Assembly (NCBI GenBank): GCA_003833135.1
Contig: QZLH01000514.1
Location: 1-13,221 of the forward strand
DNA length: 13,221 nucleotides
Reading direction: 5' to 3'
Source of the DNA: Oehlia diaphana
Lineage: Eukaryota; Glomeromycota; Glomeromycetes; Glomerales; Glomeraceae
Shown: positions 7,732 to 13,221 of the stretch, one piece after another
How positions within the stretch are numbered: the stretch's first letter is position 1
Layout: each line of letters begins with the position of its first letter
The notes under the pieces: model-generated
What the model was told of the DNA's origin: nothing
Seen by the model: only the letters and a program-made list of their open reading frames with translations
Database searches by the model: none
Program-made: the position numbers and the translations under genes

Positions 7732-9272
7732 ACAGAAGTCTGATTAGCCGATCATCATCTCGTAATCTATGGTAACTCGGTAGTGACGGGGAAGTGCCAG
7801 GGTGATACAATTTTTTTTACGTCATTACAGATCAACAAATTATCGCATTTTTTTCTTTGATCCTCTCGATCTAGCACAAAAAATGAATCCAGCATTTACT
7901 ATGAATATACTTAATAAAAATCACTATAAATCATTATATATCACTAATAATCATATATACTAGTATAAGTTGATAAAGCTCATTATAATCACTGAAATTG
8001 CTATTATTGCTATAATCTTGTAAAATGGTTAAAACTAACTACTATTCTGGTTTAAATCCTGTAGTAGATAAGTAGCAATTAAATTTTCTTCAAATTCATT
8101 ATATTTAATAAGTATAATAATTATTAATATACAAATTGAAATTTGGAATTTCCTGTTCATTACTGAGAAAATAATATGTAAATTATAAAAATTTATGTAA
8201 AATTTTAAAAGAAAGTACAAAAAAAAAAAAATTTTTAAAGCATAACGGTAAATCATTAATCTAATGTAACATAAAAATTTGTGAATTAAGATTGAAACGT
8301 TAATTTCAATTTCAAGCTGATCTCAATCCTAACGAGTTTTGTGAAAATCTTCAATATTTAATTATATATATCAATTATAAATATAGTGAATTATCAGGTT
8401 AAAAACAGGTTTTTAATTTTGCAGTAGAAAACATTTTTCAGATTTTTACTAACAATTACATATTATATTTTATTATTTATTAATCCTTTGCGAATTATTA
8501 AAAATGATTTTATGATTGGCATACACATCTCCAAACTATTAATTGCTAAAAAACTATTTTTATTTAAATATTATTTTGTTAGTATAATATTAATGTAAAC
8601 TGGAGGCATAATACAAACTAAATACAAAAAATATAATGCAAAATATATATGCAATTCTTACATCATATATCTATTCAGCAAGAATTTTACATCAACTATT
8701 GCACATTTTAGATGATTATCTTACATAACGAAGTTCTTTATACTACTATGATTGTGAACTTGAATTTATTACTTGAACAGACAGCTAAGACAAAATTCCT
8801 TTCCATACCATTCACCACATATTCCATAGTTGTTATGATTTTTATTGTAAGTAATGCATATATAGCATTTGCTTAGTATATCTATAATTATAAAGAAGTA
8901 CTTTAAGATGGATTGGATAATTAATTCTGAATCTGATTTTGTTTCGTAAATGATAGATTTGAAATTGGTAGATGTCATATTAACTAACTTGGTAAGTGTG
9001 GATGAAACGTTTGCCTTATTTTTTTAGTGATTTCTGGTCGTTACAAGATATACAACACAAAAAATATCATGAATTCTTTTACAGAGGTGATTCTAATAAT
9101 TTTATCAAACAGCAAGTCAAAATTTTTATCATTTTATTATTTAATTCCAATTGAATACATATACTGCAACATTCATTATTCATGTAAAAATATGAATGAG
9201 CTAAAAATCTAGATAAATTATTCAAAGTTAGCTATTAGGAGATAGAAATTCTCATTTTAAAGAAAAAAATAT
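7732..9272. other. 1.5-kb AT-rich non-coding stretch
   Basis: Three frames of 61-73 codons occur (8035-8256 minus, 8769-8978 minus, 9027-9212 plus), rich in Ile, Leu, Asn and Lys as expected of chance frames in AT-rich DNA. The one at 8769-8978 ends with GICGEWYGKEFCLSC, faintly like a CxxC-type segment, but nothing around it supports a gene. Short ATCACTA words recur at 7930-7965. No element termini were found. Confidence 0.45.
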
Positions 9273-10521
9273 TCATTCGGATTTTTGTACTTGATCGATA
9301 ATATCGTTTTTAAGAAATATATAGGGTTGTCTACAGGGTTTGTAATGAGGGATATTATTTAGTACGTCGTAACCAATTAAGCTACATCTAATATCATTTG
9401 GATTTTTTTGCCATGAATAAATCTCATTGGTCTTAAACCAACAAGACCAGTTAATTCCATCGCCCAAACAAATGTACCAATCTCTTGAAGCCTGGAAAAT
9501 TTTAATGCCTTCACCATATCCTGAAGCTTCTATAGGGAAATTTTTCCAACCTTCTTGTCTACTATAGAGTTTTTCTCTTACGAAATATGGGATTACCGTC
9601 ATTGTTGCACCTGTATCGATAACATTACGGAAACCCTGTTCTATGTTCGCCATTCCCACTTCATCCAAAGCATTTACCGTATTTCGAAGACGAAAATGAA
9701 CCTATATTTGGCAAAAGAATCCAAATAATTTAGGGCATTGACAGGTACAAGATATCAATAATACCTGCCAATGACCTTATAAATTATACTGTAAACAATA
9801 CGAACCTGCCATTCCTTAATTGTCTCATTATTAATTGCTGAAAATTTACGCAATTCAACAACACGTTTTTTAACAGGTACGAAATAACACCCCGGATATT
9901 TCTTCACCAGATCCTCTTCTTCATCACTTGTTCCATATCTAACAAATTTCCCATTAACGATTAATACATACTCACACGATTGATCAAGAGTGTTTGATTT
10001 GAGTAGTTGACAATATTTAATTGCATTTAAGGCGAGTTCCTCCCCGATTGGGTCCCAATCTGGATCGACAACATAATCAAAAATTAAGCGCCGTTCATTA
10101 ATGTTTGTTGAGGGCCAATCGAAACCCGAGCCAGCGAAGTCTAAACAAAGGATGTGTTAATAAAAATGAAATCAAACTGGATCAGACTTATTACGTACCG
10201 TAAAATTTCTTCCATTCATTTTTATTTTCTGTGAATTTATTGATTTCTAGCCTTTCTGCGAACTTTTCAAGGTCACCTTCAACAACTTTATCATTAGTTA
10301 CCGGTTTTATAGTTAATTCCGTATCAACAACAGCTTCGGGTTTGGTTTCTGAAGCTGTGTTCTTTTGTTTTTCACTCTCGAGGTCAGTTGAGTCCTTCAA
10401 ACTCAGATTTTCGAGATCAGGCACTTCTGGCGTATACAAGAAATTAGAATATAATAAAGAGTATAAATAGCCATATACGAAAGTACGAACCAGTAACGGT
10501 ATTACTAGGGTTGTTCGACAT
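9273..10521 (-). CDS. Retropepsin-like aspartic protease with DUF5678-like N-terminal region
   Basis: Four exons on the minus strand: 10521-10491, 10426-10199, 10140-9806 and 9701-9273. They splice in frame without a lesion to 340 residues. Donors are GTTCGT, GTACGT and GTTCGT, and introns are 64, 58 and 104 bp. The ATG at 10521 was chosen because splicing into it removes a hydrophobic tract that would otherwise be read from intron 1. Residues 11-75 are acidic and low-complexity. About 105-175 (NAIKYCQLLKS..., YVLIVNGKFVRYG, KKYPGCYFVPV) resembles DUF5678, which in prokaryotes accompanies clan AA proteases. The catalytic motif is VIDTGATMTVIP with D227; the second conserved motif, SLIGYDVLNNIP, is at 305-316. 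A single DTG motif implies a homodimer, as in retropepsins. No reverse transcriptase, integrase or long terminal repeat is nearby, so it looks like a stand-alone cellular gene. Substrate unknown. Confidence 0.85.
9732..9777. repeat. Hairpin inside intron 3 of the protease gene
   Basis: AGGGCATTGACAGGTA (9732-9747) and TACCTGCCAATGACCT (9762-9777) pair at 14 of 16 positions around a 14-base loop. It occupies nearly half of the 104-bp intron, which is longer than the gene's other two introns. In the transcript it would shorten the distance between the splice sites. It may be a small insertion or a structural aid to splicing. Confidence 0.6.
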
Positions 10522-10774
10522 TTCAACACCTATAACACCCGTGGGTGGGTTGCAATAGTGTTGCAATGTTAACATTCGAAATCACATTTCTAAAACACGA
10601 TAAAACTTACTTAGAGTTTTTTTCTTTAATATTTTTGGTATTTTTGGAAACTTAGGTAACTTAAGTTTGCGTTACTTTAAAAGTTAAAATTGGAAGCAGA
10701 TTAACAGATAAGGCTATGATCTTTTTAGTGCAAAATTATCATCATGTGTCCAAAACCGCGCAACGAGTTCATTG

Positions 10775-10782
10775 TATATAAA
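10775..10782 (+). promoter_or_regulatory. TATA box candidate (TATATAAA), plus orientation
   Basis: TATATAAA matches the eukaryotic TATA consensus and stands out because its flanks (CCGCGCAACGAG upstream) are unusually GC-rich for this window. It points away from the protease gene and towards the ATG at 10836, a spacing that allows a transcription start near 10805-10815. It could also be chance in AT-rich DNA. Confidence 0.35.
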
Positions 10783-10835
10783 CCTCTCTTGCAATCAATC
10801 AAACCAACATACCTTATTATTACTTTGCGGATTAT

Positions 10836-10901
10836 ATGAGTTCGTTTGTAAAATTTTCGTTTGATTTTTTGATTTTTGTTTTATTTGCACAAGATAGATA
10901 A
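10836..10901 (+). CDS. Very short ORF resembling a signal peptide
   Basis: Twenty-one codons read MSSFVKFSFDFLIFVLFAQD and one more residue before TAA 10899-10901. The peptide has a hydrophobic core and an alanine that could end a signal sequence. It lies 54 bp after the TATATAAA candidate. It may be the 5' end of a secreted-protein gene cut off by the MITE cluster that follows, or chance. Nothing downstream continues it convincingly. Confidence 0.2.
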   Translation: MSSFVKFSFDFLIFVLFAQDR

Positions 10902-11069
10902 AAGGATTCACAGGCAGGGACATCACCTTTTTAAATAATTCTCAGAGAATACACTTTTAGGCTTAAATTGATCGCATCACGAAAATCTGGCCTCTTTTTA
11001 GTAATAATATACGTAAGAATTTGGAGAAAGTGAGAGAATAAATTATTATTCGTTCCCGTGAATAAAGTA

Positions 11070-11195
11070 GTGATCCGATCCTATTTTTGTTCAACCTATA
11101 ATTTTCAAGAGGATTTATCAACTCTTGAAAATAATAGGATGCGGATATCCGGATTACGGATATATTCGGATTGAACAAAAATAGGATCGGATCAC
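11070..11195. mobile_element. Mariner-like MITE, 126 bp, TA target site
   Basis: Perfect 25-bp terminal inverted repeats lie at 11070-11094 and 11171-11195, starting GTGATCCGATCCTATTTTTG. TA flanks both sides (11068-11069, 11196-11197), so the match across site and repeat is 27 bp. A central hairpin (ATTTTCAAGAG at 11101-11111 with CTCTTGAAAAT at 11122-11132) sits between the ends. TA duplication fits Tc1/mariner. No transposase is encoded. The minus-strand frame 10963-11178 runs into it and is not a gene. Confidence 0.75.
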
Positions 11196-11197
11196 TA

Positions 11198-11316
11198 ATC
11201 CTGATAGATCCTAATTTAACGGCAAATTAGGATATATCCGGATTAAATCCTAAATTAAGGATCAATCCGTAAATTTTCAGATCTGAATTGCCTGAGCAGA
11301 TTTAGGATCGGATCAC
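11198..11316. mobile_element. Truncated second copy of the same MITE family
   Basis: The right end AGGATCGGATCAC at 11304-11316 followed by TA matches the right terminus of the neighbouring element. The left end is missing, and the body carries related GGATATATCCGGATT-like words and a short hairpin (ATCCTAATTT with AAATTAGGAT, about 11208-11231). It may be a nested or abutting insertion at the shared TA, or a larger composite element spanning 11070-11316. Confidence 0.55.
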
Positions 11317-11363
11317 TATTATAAAGTATAATAAAAGTATTTTTGATTATATTTCAAAAAAAA

Positions 11364-11615
11364 ATAACAAGTAATTAATCAAATTATTATCATCAGATTC
11401 ATTTTTATCAAATTAATTATTAATATTAAAATTATAATTCTTTTTATTATTATTAAAGAAAAAATTGTTCGTATTATAATATCTTTAAATTCATCATCAT
11501 CTTATAACAAGTAATTAATCAAATTATTATCATCAGATTCATTTTTTATCAAATTAATTATTAATATTAAAATTATAATTCTTTTTATTATTATTAAAGA
11601 AAAAATTGTTCGTAT
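11364..11615. repeat. Recent 140-bp tandem duplication
   Basis: The copy at 11364-11474 recurs at 11504-11615. The only difference I see is one extra T in a T run, after which the offset becomes 141. The 29 bases between the copies are partly echoed after copy 2 (CATCATCTT). Such low divergence marks this as one of the youngest events in the window. It starts 46 bp after the MITE cluster and has no coding capacity. Confidence 0.85.
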
Positions 11616-11639
11616 CATCATCTTTTATGTATATTTAAT

Positions 11640-12640
11640 TAAATTAAAAGTTATTAAACTAATTTTTAAAAAAATAAATAATAATTAATAAAGGAATATG
11701 TTTTTTCGCACCTGCAATATGTCGCTTTTTCCTTTTTTGGTAATTTTTATATATAGTAATTATGTCAACCATTTGATCACGTGACTTAGCTAGGATTAAA
11801 TATCTGGCGTGAGACCTTATGCACTTACTATGTACTATAAGGAACTCTATACTATGCGTATTTTTGACTGCTCTACAAGTTTTCTTAATATATAAAAAAG
11901 GATTAGAATGTTTTTGACTTTTATATGTAACATATTATAGGAGTGCGACATAAAACAGGTGTGATAAAAACAAAACCCTAACATAAAATAATGATTATAT
12001 TTAAATTTAATTTTTGAAATTTGCTATTTATCACCGGCATCATCGTCGGTGACACGTAATTTTTAGTTTTGGCCGGAATTAAATGGTCGACATAGAAATT
12101 GCCTTTTTGAAATATTGTGTAATCTATTTTTCCAGAAAAAACAAATCGCCTTTTTTTGGATTGTATAACGTTGCTCAAGTTACCGAAAAGAGAAATTTTG
12201 GCCGGAATTATAAAATTTGGCTGGAATTATGGGATGTGATGAATAAGGATGACAAATAGGATTTTTATAATAGCAAAAACGGAAACAAGAAGGGTGTGAC
12301 ATGGATGACAAATTATATATTATAAAAAATCACGTGATACTAGCAATAATCGCCTCTAGCGATTAGCAATTTTATTAATTTTAATATATTTTATAAAAGA
12401 ATATTTATTTACCATATGAATAATGATATCACTACCCTTATATTATTTATTACTGGTAGAAATTTTACTTTCATAAAACCTTATCTTAGGATTTGCTTAA
12501 AATCATAAAAATGTAATATAAAGTTTCCTTTATTTTATAGTAAGATCTTTAAAGAATTTTATATGTAAATCTTACCTTAAACCATAACTGATAAGGTGAC
12601 TTATCTTAATAGTAGGTAAGATCCTATTAAATAACAATCA
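11640..12640. other. Non-coding stretch with dispersed-repeat debris
   Basis: TTTTGGCCGGAATTA occurs near 12067 and 12197, with TTTGGCTGGAATTA near 12218. The palindrome ATCACGTGAT lies near 12330 and GATCACGTGAC near 11775, possibly the ends of an old element. Hairpins TCACCG...CGGTGA (near 12030-12051) and TAATCGC...GCGATTA (near 12346-12366) are present. CTTATCTTA / TAAGATC words recur at 12480-12630. A 66-codon minus frame (11978-12178) overlaps the repeated words and is not called. Confidence 0.4.
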
Positions 12641-12717
12641 GCTTAATAAAATAAATTGACTAAATTTTGGTTGATTTTGATTATTTTAATTAGTGTAAGC
12701 ATATGACTAATTTGATT

Positions 12718-12742
12718 TCATATGGGCTGATTTTTGGAATTA
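12718..12742. repeat. Inverted copy of the 25-bp word at 146-170
   Basis: TCATATGGGCTGATTTTTGG and the five bases after it are the exact reverse complement of 146-170. A third, imperfect copy is at about 267-291. The surrounding sequence is not obviously shared beyond this word, so it may be a terminal or conserved core motif of a dispersed family. Confidence 0.65.
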
Positions 12743-13221
12743 GCCTAAATTAAGAATTTTAATTATTTAATGCTTTATATCTTAAAATGCAATTGTACTA
12801 CATAACTATCTTATCAATCACATGCAAAATAATCAGAAAATAAAAAAATTTTTACAACGTACATTTAAATAATGAAAATAATAATACTTTTTTCAACCCA
12901 TCAACTATTTTAAGAACCCATCACTTTTTAAAAATAAAAGTTTTGTAAGTATAATAGTACTTATTTGTAACTGATAAGTATATTATTTGTTTAAAATCTT
13001 TTAAATAAACTAAAGGCTTTCTTACGAACCATTTTTTGGTATGAAAATATTAAAATTATTCAGGACTCTTCTGTAAAACATTATTTGGTAAGAAATAAAA
13101 TTTTATATCAGACTTTTATTTCTGTAACATAATTGTTAATTTCTCGGCCTATATGTATGCTAAACGAATGATTTTATATTCATTTGAAAGGTGAAAACGC
13201 GCTCTATCCAAAGAATCAAAG
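12743..13221. other. AT-rich end of window with short diverged duplications
   Basis: No gene is visible. AACCCATCA occurs at about 12895 and 12915. A diverged duplication of about 55-60 bp covers roughly 13035-13130: TTGGTATGAAAATATT ... CTTCTGTAA and TTGGTAAGAAATAAAA ... TTTCTGTAA. Confidence 0.35.

Noticed and set aside
8035..9212. Frames at 8035-8256 (-), 8769-8978 (-) and 9027-9212 (+)
   Set aside because: Ile/Asn/Lys-rich, no start context, splice partners or recognisable motifs; expected by chance in AT-rich DNA.
10231..10470. 79-codon plus-strand frame
   Set aside because: Antisense shadow of exon 2 of the protease gene.
10427..10529. Alternative unspliced start of the protease gene at 10529 with a hydrophobic N terminus
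   Set aside because: The hydrophobic stretch is intron 1 read through; GTTCGT and CGCCAG boundaries join ATG 10521 in frame to the acidic region.
11978..12178. 66-codon minus-strand frame
   Set aside because: Overlaps the repeated TTTTGGCCGGAATTA words and lacks supporting context.
1..13221. CRISPR array or prokaryotic operon
   Set aside because: Repeats are 72-140-bp tandem units or inverted repeats, not short repeats with unique spacers, and genes carry spliceosomal introns.

Overview
The window reads as nuclear DNA of a very AT-rich eukaryote with short spliceosomal introns (about 58-104 bp, GT...AG, sometimes with a TACTAAC-like branch site). It is dense in small transposable elements and tandem repeats. 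Base composition, intron style and gene style fit an early-diverging fungus, most likely an arbuscular mycorrhizal fungus (Glomeromycotina, Rhizophagus-like). This is inference from general character; no marker gene is present. There are no bacterial features: no operons, ribosome binding sites or CRISPR arrays.

Layout. 1-300: diverged tandem copies of a roughly 121-bp AT-rich unit, carrying a 25-bp word that recurs inverted at 12718-12742. 316-627: small frameshifted gene remnant. 645-1627: five copies of a roughly 130-bp tandem repeat invaded by two MITEs with intact target duplications (hAT-like, 8-bp; Harbinger-like, 3-bp TAA). 1628-1890: a second tandem duplication. 2400-2956: probable two-exon small secreted cysteine-containing protein. 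2957-4020: AT-rich, with hairpins and decayed repeat. 4028-4800: GC-richer island with a 21-bp inverted repeat, a minus-strand coding remnant and a 72-bp tandem repeat. 4831-7046: large multi-exon pseudogene on the plus strand. 7318-7731: frameshifted cysteine-rich remnant. 7732-9272: AT-rich, no supportable gene. 9273-10521 (minus): the only clearly intact multi-exon gene, a 340-aa retropepsin-like aspartic protease with a DUF5678-like region in front. 10775-10901: TATA box and a very short ORF. 11068-11318: mariner-like (TA) MITEs. 11364-11615: recent 140-bp tandem duplication. 11640-13221: AT-rich repeat debris.

The genes do not look like a pathway. The window is best read as a repeat-rich accessory compartment: one intact protease gene, one candidate effector-like secreted protein, and several members of expanded families at different stages of decay.
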